A DNA stretch of 64,000 nt from Paenibacillus silagei (GCF_017874735.1 NZ_JAGGLV010000016.1:106912-170911), one strand, 5' to 3'. Shown: positions 15,451-24,994, numbered from the stretch's first letter. Notes: generated by a model not told the origin, from the sequence alone. Numbers and translations are program-made.

Positions 15451-16770
15451 ATGGCTTATTTTGAAACAGTGAGCAAGATCTCTTACGAGGGAAGCCGTTC
15501 CACCAACCCTTATGCATTCAAATTCTACAATCCTACAGAAATCGTAGCCGGCAAAACAATGGAAGAACACCTGAAATTTGCAATGGCTTACTGGCATACA
15601 TTAACAGCTGGCGGTTCCGACCCGTTCGGCGCTGAAACTGCAGTCCGCGCTTGGGACAAACTGAGCACGCTGGACAAGGCTAAGGCCCGTGCAGAAGCAG
15701 CATTCGAATTCATGGAGAAGATGGACCTGCAGTACTACTGCTTCCATGATGTGGACATCGCTCCTGAAGGCGCGTCCCTGCGTGAATTCTACAGCAACAT
15801 CGATACGATCGTAGACATCCTTGAACAAGGCATGAAGGCTTCCGGCAAAAAACTGCTGTGGAACACTGCCAACATGTTCACCAACCCGCGCTACATGCAC
15901 GGTGCAGGCTCCACCTGCAACGCTGACGTATTCGCACACGCTGCTGCACAAGTGAAGAAAGGTCTGGAAGTGGGTAAACGTCTGGGCGCTGACAACTATG
16001 TATTCTGGGGCGGCCGTGAAGGTTATGAGACACTGCTGAACACCAATATGCAGCTGGAGCAGGACAACATTGCCCGCCTGTTCAGCATGGCTGTAGATTA
16101 TGCGAAGGAAATCGGCTTCGACGGCCAGTTCCTGATCGAGCCTAAGCCGAAAGAGCCTACCAAGCACCAATATGACTTCGATGCAGCAACCTGCATCGCA
16201 TTCCTGCAGAAGTACAACCTGGATAAGCACTTCAAGCTGAACCTTGAAGCGAACCATGCTACACTCGCTGGCCACACCTTCGAGCATGAACTGCATGTAG
16301 CCCGTATTAACGGCATGCTGGGATCACTCGATGCGAACCAGGGCGATCCGTTGCTCGGCTGGGATACAGATGAATTCCCTGCAAGCATCTACGATGCTAC
16401 ACTGACTCTCTATGAAGTACTGAAGAACGATGGTCTGGGCAAAGGCGGAATCAACTTTGACTCCAAAGTACGCCGTCCTTCCTTCGAGCCTGAGGATCTG
16501 TTCCTGGCACACATCTCCGGTATGGACGTATACGCTAAGGGCCTGAAGGTAGCTGCTAAGCTGCTGGAAGACGGCGTATTCGAGAACTTCATCGCTGAGC
16601 GTTACAGCAGCTTCAACGAAGGCGTTGGCGCTGACATCGTATCCGGCAAAGCGACACTGGCTTCGCTGGCTGACTACGCGCTGAACAACGAGAGCCCGCG
16701 TCCGAACAAATCCGGACGTCAGGAACTGCTGAGAGCTACACTTAACCAGTACATCCTGACTGCTGAGTAA
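15451..16770 (+). CDS. xylA: Xylose isomerase
   Basis: 439 residues, close to the usual 438-440 of class II xylose isomerases, with GAGGAGG before the ATG. It converts D-xylose to D-xylulose in the cytoplasm. Catalytic His and Asp are in YYCFHDVDIAPEG. The metal-binding residues are in IEPKPKEPTKHQYDFD, NLEANHATLAGHTFEHE, LDANQGD and WDTDEFP, all intact. The start MAYFETVSKISYEG is typical. The gene is controlled by the operator and cre-like site upstream, and a strong terminator 55 bases after its stop separates it from xylB. Confidence 0.98.
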   Translation: MAYFETVSKISYEGSRSTNPYAFKFYNPTEIVAGKTMEEHLKFAMAYWHTLTAGGSDPFGAETAVRAWDKLSTLDKAKARAEAAFEFMEKMDLQYYCFHDVDIAPEGASLREFYSNIDTIVDILEQGMKASGKKLLWNTANMFTNPRYMHGAGSTCNADVFAHAAAQVKKGLEVGKRLGADNYVFWGGREGYETLLNTNMQLEQDNIARLFSMAVDYAKEIGFDGQFLIEPKPKEPTKHQYDFDAATCIAFLQKYNLDKHFKLNLEANHATLAGHTFEHELHVARINGMLGSLDANQGDPLLGWDTDEFPASIYDATLTLYEVLKNDGLGKGGINFDSKVRRPSFEPEDLFLAHISGMDVYAKGLKVAAKLLEDGVFENFIAERYSSFNEGVGADIVSGKATLASLADYALNNESPRPNKSGRQELLRATLNQYILTAE

Positions 16771-16824
16771 GACGCTGCCGGATTTGCGGGATTGCCCGCG
16801 GATTCATTAGAGAAGACACGCAAC

Positions 16825-16866
16825 GGGGGTTGCTGAAGAGAGCATTCTTCGGCAGCCCCTTTTTTA
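16825..16866 (+). terminator. Terminator after xylA
   Basis: GGGGTTGCTGAAGA and TCTTCGGCAGCCCC pair (one G-U) around GAGCAT and are followed by TTTTTT. Confidence 0.9.
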
Positions 16867-16885
16867 ATACTGGAAATGCATTTTA

Positions 16886-17105
16886 TACAACTAAATCATC
16901 TTATGTATCGCCGAATATCCGTTTAGTTGTATTTCGTACAATTAAACTGCCTCCGTACCCGGGTTTTTGCCTATTTGGGCAGATTTAGTTGTACTGAGTA
17001 CAGTTAGAGGAGGAAAACCTTTCTTTTCACTATATTTAGATGTACAGAATACAACTATCACCAATTGGCTCGGTTCAGCTTGTTTAGCTCTGATGCTCTA
17101 CTAGG
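16886..17105. repeat. Modular hairpin element, copy 1 (related copy at 32614)
   Basis: Three consecutive hairpin modules open with TACAACTAAA, TACAATTAAA or TACAGTTAGA and close with TTTAGTTGTA or TTTAGATGTA (16886-16931, 16937-16993, 16999-17044). A fourth opening (TACAACTA) starts at 17050. The modules are joined by 4-5 base linkers and the element ends with a CTCTGATGCTCTACTA tail. The same order, linkers and tail occur at 32614-32875, so it is a dispersed element rather than a local structure. No coding potential is seen. Confidence 0.8.
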
Positions 17106-17126
17106 ACTGTGTGAGTGTATTTTGTG

Positions 17127-17167
17127 CAGTAGAATGCTCTAATTTGGCTGCAAAATAGCATTCTGCT
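17127..17167. repeat. Additional hairpin in the xylA-xylB gap
   Basis: GCAGTAGAATGCT and AGCATTCTGCTG form 12-bp arms (one G-U) around an 18-base loop. It directly follows the modular element and may belong to it, although the 32.6-kb copy lacks it. Confidence 0.6.
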
Positions 17168-17339
17168 GTATTCCATACAACAGATATTTGAGGATACCGT
17201 ACAAAACAGCCTTTTCATGGAATTCTAGTGTACAAAGTACAATTGCCTAGGATTTTCGGCCGATTTAACGAGAATCTATTGCAGGAAATACAATCGCGGC
17301 CGCATGTTCAGTGGAAGCGATTCCGGTAATACGGGAGAG

Positions 17340-17591
17340 GCTTACGAAGCGAGTTTTGCTTGAAGAGAATACAGGATGCGGAACCCCGCAAAACTTAAGA
17401 TTATGCTTACGAAGCGAGTTATATTGCGGAGTTGGTTCAAGAAGTAATGCTTCATATAACTAAGCGTATGCTTACGAAGCGAGTTTTGCTCGAAGAGAAT
17501 ACAGGATGCGGAACCCCGCAAAACTTAAGATTATGCTTACGAAGCGAGTTATATTGCGGAGTTGGTTCAAGAAGTAAAGCTTCATATAACT
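17340..17591. repeat. Two 122-bp direct repeats made of four 65-bp units, just before xylB
   Basis: CTTACGAAGCGAGTT recurs at 17341, 17406, 17471 and 17536, exactly 65 bp apart. Units alternate: type A contains the dyad AGTTTTGC...GCAAAACT, type B contains AGTTATAT...ATATAACT. A+B is therefore duplicated at 130 bp with only about two substitutions, which suggests recent duplication. The last unit ends 16 bases before the xylB ATG, so the hairpins lie in the xylB leader. Confidence 0.9.
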
Positions 17592-17606
17592 TTTAGGAGG
17601 ATAACT

Positions 17607-19103
17607 ATGAAATATGTAATTGGTGTCGATCTTGGAACCAGTGCGGTCAAGACTGTACTGGTAGATCCTCAGGGCAAGGTGGCTTTCGAGCATTCTGAAG
17701 CGTATCCGCTCAGCAGACCCCAGCCGAACTGGAGTGAGCAGAACCCGGAGGATTGGGTGAAGGGAACCATCGCCAGTCTGAAGCGTCTGATGGAAGTATC
17801 GGGTGTGGAGCCTGGACAGATCGACGGTATCAGCTTCTCCGGCCAGATGCACGGGCTTGTGCTCGTTGACGGCGAAGGCAAGGCGCTGCGTCCCGCCATT
17901 CTATGGAATGATACACGTACGACTGCGGAATGCCGCAAAATTGAGAAGAAGCTCGGCAGCAAGCTGATCGATATCGCCCGCAACCGCGCGCTCGAAGGCT
18001 TCACGCTTCCGAAGATTCTGTGGGTCCAGGAGCATGAGCCTGAGGTGCTCGCGAAGGCTGAATTGTTCCTGCTGCCGAAGGATTATGTGCGCTACCACCT
18101 GACAGGTGACTACGCCATGGACTACTCCGATGCAGCCGGAACCCTGCTGCTCGACGTTGGCGCGAAGCAGTGGAGTGCAGAGATTGCCGGAGCGTTCGAT
18201 CTGCCGGTCTCCCTCTGCCCGAGACTCGTGGAATCCTTCGAGCAGACAGGAACCCTGCTTCCGGCAGTTGCCGAAGCCTCCGGCCTGCTTCCTACCACCA
18301 AGGTGTTCGCCGGCGGGGCAGACAATGCCTGCGGCGCACTGGGAGCCGGCATTCTGGGTGAAGGCCGGACGATGTGCAGCATCGGTACTTCCGGTGTGGT
18401 ATTGTCCTACGAGAGCAACAAGGATCTTAACCTCGAAGGCAAAGTGCATTTCTTCAACCACAGTGAGAAGGATGCCTTCTATATTATGGGTGTTACCCTG
18501 GCGGCAGGACACAGCCTGACTTGGTTCAAGGAGACCTTTGCAGCAGACAAGAGCTTCGACGAGCTGCTGCAGGGTGTGAACGAGATTCCGGCTGGCAGCA
18601 GCGGTCTCTTGTTCACCCCTTACATCAGCGGGGAACGTACACCGCACCCGGATGCCAGCATCCGCGGCAGCTTCATCGGTATGGATTCCGGACATACCCT
18701 GTCCCACTTTACCCGCGCTGTGCTGGAAGGCATCACGTTCTCGCTGCGTGAATCGATTGAGATTGTGCGTGAATCCGGCAAAGAGATTACCGAGGTCGTG
18801 GCGATCGGCGGCGGGGCTAAGAATGAAGCCTGGCTGCAGATGCAGGCTGATATCTTCGGCGCTACGATCATCAAGCTGGAGAGCGAGCAGGGCCCGGCTA
18901 TGGGCGCAGCTATGCTGGCAGCCTATGGCGCAGGCTGGTTCGAGTCCCTGGGTGCATGTGCGGAAGCCTTCATCCGTCCGGCAGAGACCTATACCCCTAA
19001 TGCAGATCAGGCGGCGCTATATGACGGGATCTTCGCTTTGTATCAGGATGTATACGGCCAGACCCGCGAGCTGAATGAGAAGCTGGCTTCTTACCGTAAA
19101 TAG
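17607..19103 (+). CDS. xylB: Xylulokinase
   Basis: 498 residues from ATG 17607, preceded by TAGGAGGATAAC; the frame extends upstream into the repeats, but MKYVIGVDLGTS is the family's N-terminus. It phosphorylates D-xylulose to xylulose 5-phosphate, the second step after XylA. FGGY-kinase motifs are present: IGVDLGTSAVKTVLVD for phosphate binding, SFSGQMHGLV, MDYSDAAGTLLLD with the catalytic Asp, and the adenosine site GGGAKNEAWLQMQADIF. Spacing from xylA is unusually large (836 bp) and filled with a terminator and repeats, so xylB probably has its own promoter. I could not place one with confidence. Confidence 0.97.
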   Translation: MKYVIGVDLGTSAVKTVLVDPQGKVAFEHSEAYPLSRPQPNWSEQNPEDWVKGTIASLKRLMEVSGVEPGQIDGISFSGQMHGLVLVDGEGKALRPAILWNDTRTTAECRKIEKKLGSKLIDIARNRALEGFTLPKILWVQEHEPEVLAKAELFLLPKDYVRYHLTGDYAMDYSDAAGTLLLDVGAKQWSAEIAGAFDLPVSLCPRLVESFEQTGTLLPAVAEASGLLPTTKVFAGGADNACGALGAGILGEGRTMCSIGTSGVVLSYESNKDLNLEGKVHFFNHSEKDAFYIMGVTLAAGHSLTWFKETFAADKSFDELLQGVNEIPAGSSGLLFTPYISGERTPHPDASIRGSFIGMDSGHTLSHFTRAVLEGITFSLRESIEIVRESGKEITEVVAIGGGAKNEAWLQMQADIFGATIIKLESEQGPAMGAAMLAAYGAGWFESLGACAEAFIRPAETYTPNADQAALYDGIFALYQDVYGQTRELNEKLASYRK

Positions 19104-19120
19104 AATATCCGCACGGAATG

Positions 19121-19155
19121 ACTGCCATCCTGTAAAGGGTGGCAGCTTGTTTTCT
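19121..19155 (+). terminator. Terminator after xylB
   Basis: CTGCCATCCT and AGGGTGGCAG arms with a GTAA loop, followed by a T-rich stretch (TTGTTTTCTTT). Confidence 0.8.
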
Positions 19156-19324
19156 TTAGGGTATAAGATCTATATAAGAAGACTATCTGGTGACAACATC
19201 GGCCGGAAGTCCAAATGTTCACCGCAGTGACGGCACTGCTTCAAGTACAATTTTAAGTGTTCCTTATTTAGTAAGATAAATTCCGGCTCGGAAGCTCGAG
19301 TACGGCATGAAGGGAGGCCCCCTA

Positions 19325-20878
19325 TTGATCAAAGTACTGATTGTGGATGATGAGCCCAAGCTGAGGGAAGGGATGCGCACCTTGATTCCCTGGGAGGAAG
19401 AGGGGTATACCGTGGTGGCGACAGCGGCTAACGGTTATGAAGCGCTGGACAAATTCCGTGAGCTGCAGCCTGGACTTGTGATGGCGGATATCCGTATGCC
19501 GGGAATGACCGGACTGGAATTAATCGCTGAACTGCGCAAGGAAAGTCCGGGCTGCCATGTGCTGATTCTGAGCGGCTATGCCGATTTTGAATATGCGAAG
19601 CAGGCCATCTCCTATCATATTGACGGATATTTACTCAAGCCGGTGGATGAGGAGGAACTGATCAGCTATCTGCAGGAGCTGCGGGAGAAGATCAGCCTGG
19701 AAGAGCGGATCAACGAATGGCAGGCGCTGGAGCCGGCAAGAACCACCGAGGTGCTGGTGCGGGAGCTACTGCAGTCGAATTCGAAGGAAGGCGGGGAAGC
19801 CGCGGCTGAACTGGGCCTCACGGACAGCGGCTGCGAAGTGGTGCTGCTGGAATTGAAAGGGCTTAACAAGGGGGAGGATGCCCGTGAGGATGCAGTGAAG
19901 CGGCTGATGGAGCGGCATTGGCAGGAGCAGGAGGGGCACGGCTTCTTCTTCACCCTCCCCCCATACATGGGAATTCTGCTGAAGGAGCCGCTCCGGGATG
20001 AACGCGCCCGGGCGGCGCTCTGGCAGGAGCTGCACCACCTGATCTCGAAGGAGGGGCTGGAGTTCGTGGCCGCAGCGGGCGGAGCAGCCGGCCGGCCGGA
20101 GGAGGCCGGAGAGTCCTTCGGGGCTGCGCGCGCCCGGCTGGAGGATGCCTTCTTCGGGCAGAAGAACACACTGCTCTGTGGAATGCCGGACCTGTGGGAG
20201 GAGCCTGCACAAGGCGCGGTTGAACCGGAGGAGGAGCTGGACCCCGAGCGTGATATCGAGGTGCAGCTGCTGCTGGCAGTAGAGGCTGGCAGTAGCGAGG
20301 TAGCCAGGGAGCTTACGCTGCAGATTATCCGCAAGCTCGTGCATACCCAGCGGGACGAGACCTATATCAAGGACCAGCTGCTGCGGATTGTCAGCAGCAC
20401 GATTGCCCGGCTGGAGGCGGCGAGTCCTGAGCTGCGCCCGCTGATTGCCGGACAAGCCTCGCCGATGGGCGAGGTCTACAGCAGCAGATACCTGCATGAT
20501 GCAGAGCGGCTGGTGTCGGGCTATATGGAGCAGCTCTCCCGGCTGACGGGCAGCGGAAGCGGACGCGGCGATGAGATTAAGCGGATTACGGATCTGATCC
20601 AGCGCCGGTATAAGGAGAATTTGAAGCTGGGCACACTTGCGGAGATTTTTAACTACAATAGCGCCTACTTGGGTAAAATGTTCAAGAACCAGGTGGGTGA
20701 GCACTTCAACACATATCTGGATAAGGTGCGGATCGAGAAGGCCAAGCAGCTGCTGACCCAGGGCATGAAGGTCTATGAGGTGGCCGAGCAGGTCGGGTAC
20801 ATGAACTCTGATTACTTCAATGCCAAATTCCGCAAATATGTCGGCGTCTCCCCAAGCGCGTACCGCAAGGAGAACTAG
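19325..20878 (+). CDS. YesN-type response regulator, REC plus AraC DNA-binding domain
   Basis: 517 residues from TTG 19325, chosen because AGGGAGG is 7-8 bases upstream and the protein then starts MIKVLIVDDEP; an ATG at 19307 would precede the binding site. The receiver domain (1-120) has the acidic pocket DDE (8-10), the phosphorylated D55 (MADIRMPG) and K in LLKPVD. A variable middle follows, then an AraC-type double helix-turn-helix (about 420-515, ending VGVSPSAYRKEN). It should activate the sugar importer and GH95 genes after phosphorylation by the kinase encoded next. In this family the stimulus is usually an extracellular oligosaccharide. Confidence 0.93.
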   Translation: MIKVLIVDDEPKLREGMRTLIPWEEEGYTVVATAANGYEALDKFRELQPGLVMADIRMPGMTGLELIAELRKESPGCHVLILSGYADFEYAKQAISYHIDGYLLKPVDEEELISYLQELREKISLEERINEWQALEPARTTEVLVRELLQSNSKEGGEAAAELGLTDSGCEVVLLELKGLNKGEDAREDAVKRLMERHWQEQEGHGFFFTLPPYMGILLKEPLRDERARAALWQELHHLISKEGLEFVAAAGGAAGRPEEAGESFGAARARLEDAFFGQKNTLLCGMPDLWEEPAQGAVEPEEELDPERDIEVQLLLAVEAGSSEVARELTLQIIRKLVHTQRDETYIKDQLLRIVSSTIARLEAASPELRPLIAGQASPMGEVYSSRYLHDAERLVSGYMEQLSRLTGSGSGRGDEIKRITDLIQRRYKENLKLGTLAEIFNYNSAYLGKMFKNQVGEHFNTYLDKVRIEKAKQLLTQGMKVYEVAEQVGYMNSDYFNAKFRKYVGVSPSAYRKEN

Positions 20879-21063
20879 ACTTAAGGCACTTAACGAAAAG
20901 CAAAAAGAAGCGAAGGAGAAATTTGGAACTGTAGGTCGCGGTTAGCTTGCAGAGATTCAGGTATGAGGCTTATGATATACAGGCTGTTCCCCTTCTTGCA
21001 GAAGATCCGGGAGCAGCCTGTTTGTATAGAGAGGAGGAGATTGATATCAAGAAGCTGGTGCGG

Positions 21064-22854
21064 ATGGTTAATAATATGAAGCTGAAATACAAGCTGATCT
21101 TCTTTTATATCATAGTGGTGATGATTCCCGTGCTGATTGCAGGGGTGATTCTGACGAATTATTTTCGGGAGGGAGCCTTGAACAGAGCGATTGATCAGGC
21201 CACCAACAACGTGGAAAAGATCAAAAGCCAGTTGTACAGCAAGCTGCGTGTCCCTACTGACATTTCGAATCTGCTCTATTTCGATGAGGATCTGGAGCGG
21301 CTGGTCAATACGCATTATCCGAGTATCCTGGAGCTGACCAAGGCTTACCTGAATTATACCGACCTCAAGGAATATGTGCTGCGGTACCGGGAAATCTCCA
21401 ATATCCGCTTTTTCATCGATAATCCCACACTGGTGGACGATATGTCCATCGCGCCGGTAACGCCCGAGATCCGTACGAGAAACTGGTATACACAGGCTAT
21501 GCGGAACAATCAGATCTACTGGATGTATATCCACGACAAGGACCCTTATATCAACAGCCCCAAAGGGACCATCAACAAGCTGAGTCTGATCCGCCAGGTT
21601 CCCTACCCTGAATACAGCAAGTCAGGAATTCTGATGGTGCAGGTGAATCAGGATGAGCTGAACCAGATGCTGCACCAGGAGCCGTTCGAGACGATCATTA
21701 TTGATGAGCAGGGCTATATTGTATCCGCCAAAAACCCGCAGCTGGTAGGCAGCACGGTGGATGCTTTTGACATAGGGATAAATGTGCAGTCGCAATCCAA
21801 AGGTGTGTTCATGACCCAGGTGAAGGATAAGGATTCCTACGTCATGATCGATGAGATGATCCCTGAGCTGAGTGTCAGCAAGCTAAAGATCATTTCCGTA
21901 TTTGAAACCAAAAGCATTCTGAGCGATGCCAACAAGGTGAGTCAGCTGGGGCTGTTTATCGTAATCGGGGTGCTGCTGGTTGCGCTTGTACTGGTCTATA
22001 CTATCTCGCTGCTGACGAGCAACCGGCTGCTGCGGCTGAGCCGCCAGCTCAATCAAGTGGCCCTCGGGAACCTGAACGTCGTCTCCCACATTGACGGAAC
22101 AGACGAGATCGGCCAGCTGTCGCGCCAGTTCAACTACATGGTAGCCAGCATCAACCAGCTGATTACACAGGTGATAGAGAGCAATGAGAAGAACAGTACG
22201 CTGGAGATCGCGCAGCGGGAGATTAAGCTGAAGATGATGGCCAGCCAGATTCATCCGCATTTTCTGTTCAACGCGCTGGAGTCGATCCGGATGAACGCCC
22301 ATCTGCGGGGAGAGAGGGAGATCGCCAATATTGTCCGGCTGCTGGGCAAGCTGATGCGCAAGAATCTGGAAGTAGGCCGGGAGAGAGCGCCGATCAAGGA
22401 AGAGATTGAGATGATCCGCTCCTATCTGGAGATTCAGAAGTTCCGGTACGAGGACAGGCTGGAGTATGAGATTGCCTTCGATCCCGCCGCCGCTGAGGTG
22501 ATGATTCCGCCGCTGATTATCCAGCCGCTGGTGGAGAATTCCGTCGTTCACGGTCTGGAGAACAAGGAAGGTACGGTGCATGTCAGCATCGCCGTCACTC
22601 TCACGGAGAATCAGGAGATTCAGGTCATTGTAATGGATGACGGGATCGGCATGACGGAAGATCGGTTGGCTGCGATTATGGAGGTCATCACCAAGGCGGA
22701 AGAAGAGGAGCAGGGCCGGATCGGGCTGCGCAATGTGCAGCAGAGACTGACTCTGTATTACGGAGCGGAGCACGGGCTGAACATCTCAAGCCGGGAGGGA
22801 GAGGGGACCCGGATTACATTTTCAATCCCTAAGGACAGTGGTTTGAAGGCTTAA
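21064..22854 (+). CDS. YesM-type membrane sensor histidine kinase
   Basis: About 596 residues. The start is uncertain: the frame is open from 20947, GGAGGAG lies at about 21031 without a normal start codon close by, and ATG 21064 or 21076 begins the typical MKLKYKLIFFY segment. The first transmembrane helix is at about residues 10-30, followed by an extracellular sensor of about 260 residues, a second helix (FIVIGVLLVALVLVYTISLL), a HAMP domain, the phosphorylated His in QIHPHFLFN (about H399) and an ATPase domain with VENSVVHGLENK and DDGIGM. It pairs with the response regulator just upstream. The extracellular domain presumably senses a sugar or a binding-protein complex. Confidence 0.92.
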   Translation: MVNNMKLKYKLIFFYIIVVMIPVLIAGVILTNYFREGALNRAIDQATNNVEKIKSQLYSKLRVPTDISNLLYFDEDLERLVNTHYPSILELTKAYLNYTDLKEYVLRYREISNIRFFIDNPTLVDDMSIAPVTPEIRTRNWYTQAMRNNQIYWMYIHDKDPYINSPKGTINKLSLIRQVPYPEYSKSGILMVQVNQDELNQMLHQEPFETIIIDEQGYIVSAKNPQLVGSTVDAFDIGINVQSQSKGVFMTQVKDKDSYVMIDEMIPELSVSKLKIISVFETKSILSDANKVSQLGLFIVIGVLLVALVLVYTISLLTSNRLLRLSRQLNQVALGNLNVVSHIDGTDEIGQLSRQFNYMVASINQLITQVIESNEKNSTLEIAQREIKLKMMASQIHPHFLFNALESIRMNAHLRGEREIANIVRLLGKLMRKNLEVGRERAPIKEEIEMIRSYLEIQKFRYEDRLEYEIAFDPAAAEVMIPPLIIQPLVENSVVHGLENKEGTVHVSIAVTLTENQEIQVIVMDDGIGMTEDRLAAIMEVITKAEEEEQGRIGLRNVQQRLTLYYGAEHGLNISSREGEGTRITFSIPKDSGLKA

Positions 22855-22968
22855 GGGGATACAGGCGGGGAGAATGTCTAATTTCTATAGGTTTTTACGT
22901 GAAATCTGTTGGGTATTCTCGCCCCCGGCGCTGGGATAAGATAAAGCTATCAAAGCGAAGGGGGAATA

Positions 22969-23955
22969 ATGAACGTGAAAGCGCTCACTGAAAGCGGTGT
23001 TACAGCAAATGAAAGCGTAACCCCCCGCCCACCTGCGAAACGGAATAGTGGATTTTGGAAAAGCGTACTCCAGCAAAAGTACTTATACCTGATGTCCCTT
23101 CCATTCGTAATCTGGGTATTTATATTCAGCTATGTGCCTATATGGGGATGGCTAATGGCCTTCCAGAATTATAAGCCGGTCAGGTCGTTCAGCGAGCAGA
23201 AATGGGTCGGACTGGACAACTTCAGGGAGCTGTTCCAGGATGAACGCTTCTACCTCGTATTAAGAAATACACTGGCGATGAGCATGCTGGGACTGATCTT
23301 CGGCTTCGTGGTTCCTATCCTGTTCGCCGTGATGCTCAACGAGCTGCGCGGGAACGTCTTCAAGCGATCGGTTCAGACGATATCTTACCTGCCCCACTTT
23401 GTATCCTGGGTCGTTGTAGGCGGGATTGTCTACAAGACGCTTGCCATCGATGGAGGGATCGTGAACGATCTGCTGCTCTGGATGAATGTGATTGATGAGC
23501 CGATTCAGTTCATGGCCAAAGGGAAATACTTCTGGGGAGTCTTAACGGCTGCTGACATCTGGAAGGAAACGGGCTGGAATGCGATCATCTATCTGGCAGC
23601 GATTACAGGCATCGACAAAGAGCTGTATGAAGCGGCCAAAGTGGACGGCGCAGGACGGGTCAAGCAGATGTTCAATATTACGCTGCCGGGTATCCGTACA
23701 ACGGTGATGGTGCTGCTGATTATGAATATCGGCCATCTGGTCGGCATCGGCTTCGAGAAGCAGTTCCAGCTGCAGAATAACATGGTTACCGATTATTCGG
23801 AAGTGCTGGATTTGTATGCGCTTAAATACGGGATACAGATTGGACGCTTCTCCTACGGTACCGCGATAAGCATGTTCACCTCGGTAGTCAGTGTCATCCT
23901 GCTGTTTACCGCCAACGGTCTGATGAAGAAGTTTGCCAAAGAAAGCATTATGTAA
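22969..23955 (+). CDS. ABC sugar transporter permease, LplB/YtcP-like
   Basis: 328 residues with GAAGGGGGA before the ATG. Six hydrophobic helices and the coupling motif EAAKVDGAGRVKQMFNITLPGI mark a type I ABC permease of the carbohydrate group (LplB/YteP). A hydrophilic N-terminal tail of about 30 residues precedes the first helix (YLYLMSLPFVIWVFIF). It forms a heterodimer with the next permease. No ATPase gene is present here, as is usual for these systems, which borrow a shared MsmX-type ATPase. The locus encodes import of an oligosaccharide, probably fucose-containing given the downstream GH95 enzyme. Confidence 0.92.
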   Translation: MNVKALTESGVTANESVTPRPPAKRNSGFWKSVLQQKYLYLMSLPFVIWVFIFSYVPIWGWLMAFQNYKPVRSFSEQKWVGLDNFRELFQDERFYLVLRNTLAMSMLGLIFGFVVPILFAVMLNELRGNVFKRSVQTISYLPHFVSWVVVGGIVYKTLAIDGGIVNDLLLWMNVIDEPIQFMAKGKYFWGVLTAADIWKETGWNAIIYLAAITGIDKELYEAAKVDGAGRVKQMFNITLPGIRTTVMVLLIMNIGHLVGIGFEKQFQLQNNMVTDYSEVLDLYALKYGIQIGRFSYGTAISMFTSVVSVILLFTANGLMKKFAKESIM

Positions 23956-23969
23956 GGAGGGGATCATCC

Positions 23970-24869
23970 ATGGGTGGCAAGGCATTCCAAATGTCAAAAG
24001 GTGAACGTGTCTTCGATATTTTTCTCTACATCGCTCTAATCCTGATTATGATTGTGACGTTATATCCCTTTCTGAACGTGCTGGCGATTTCCTTCAATGA
24101 ATCTACAGATACGGTACGGGGCGGCATTTATATCTTCCCGCGGGCCTGGACTCTGGAGAATTACCAGCGGATCTTCAGCTATACAGGGCTGATTCAAGGC
24201 TTCAAAATATCGATTCTACGTACGGTTTCCGGTACCCTTCTAGGGCTGATCAGTGCTTCCATGCTGGCCTTTACGCTCAGCCGTCCGGAGTTCAGAGCCA
24301 GAAGATTCGTCTCGGTATTCCTGGCCCTGACCATGTATTTCTCCGGCGGTATGGTGCCGATGTACATTCTCATGAAGGACTTGAACCTGATCGGAACGTT
24401 CTGGATCTACATCCTGCCGGGTATGGTATCCGCGTTCAACGTCTTCATTATCCGCTCCTTCATGGACGGCCTGCCGTTTGCCCTGCAGGAATCCGCCAAG
24501 CTGGACGGGGCGAATGACTTTATGATTTTCTACAAAATCATTCTTCCGCTCTGTAAGCCGGTGCTGGCCACTATCGCCTTGTTCCTGGCCGTAGGGCAAT
24601 GGAATGAATGGTTCACTACCTATCTCTACAACGGCAATAAGCCGCATCTGACTACGCTGCAGTTCGAGCTGATGAAGGTCCTGTCTTCGACCAATCAGGG
24701 CAGCGGCATGGTGAATGCGAATGATATGGCCAGACAGATGGCGCAGATTTCACCGGAGTCTATCAAGATGGCGATTACCATTGTCGTAACGGTACCGATT
24801 CTCGTGGTCTATCCGTTCCTGCAAAAGTACTTTGTCGGCGGGATGACGCTGGGTGCAGTGAAGGCATAG
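23970..24869 (+). CDS. ABC sugar transporter permease, LplC/YtcP-like
   Basis: 299 residues, only 14 bases after the first permease, with AAGGAGGGG before the ATG. It has six transmembrane helices, the helix-opening FDIFLYIALILIMIVTLYPFLNVLAISF and the coupling motif ESAKLDGANDFMIFYKIILPL. The C-terminus YPFLQKYFVGGMTLGAVKA is typical of the LplC/YtcP group. It is the partner of the preceding permease. A longer gap with its own promoter and cre site separates it from the binding protein. Confidence 0.93.
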   Translation: MGGKAFQMSKGERVFDIFLYIALILIMIVTLYPFLNVLAISFNESTDTVRGGIYIFPRAWTLENYQRIFSYTGLIQGFKISILRTVSGTLLGLISASMLAFTLSRPEFRARRFVSVFLALTMYFSGGMVPMYILMKDLNLIGTFWIYILPGMVSAFNVFIIRSFMDGLPFALQESAKLDGANDFMIFYKIILPLCKPVLATIALFLAVGQWNEWFTTYLYNGNKPHLTTLQFELMKVLSSTNQGSGMVNANDMARQMAQISPESIKMAITIVVTVPILVVYPFLQKYFVGGMTLGAVKA

Positions 24870-24979
24870 TCCTTAACCCAGGAGTGACAGGGAGAAGCTG
24901 TCTGGTTCAGTGCAGGGCCGGGCAGCTAACCCGCTTAGGGTGAAGTGTTAATTAGTGGTAATTTATATTTATAGTAGTT

Positions 24980-24994
24980 TTGCAAGCGTTCACA
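24980..24994. promoter_or_regulatory. CcpA cre site before the binding-protein gene
   Basis: TTGCAAGCGTTCACA fits WTGNAANCGNWNNCW at every position. A -10-like TATATT begins at 24999, so the site covers the core promoter region and should mediate catabolite repression of the binding protein and perhaps GH95. Confidence 0.75.
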
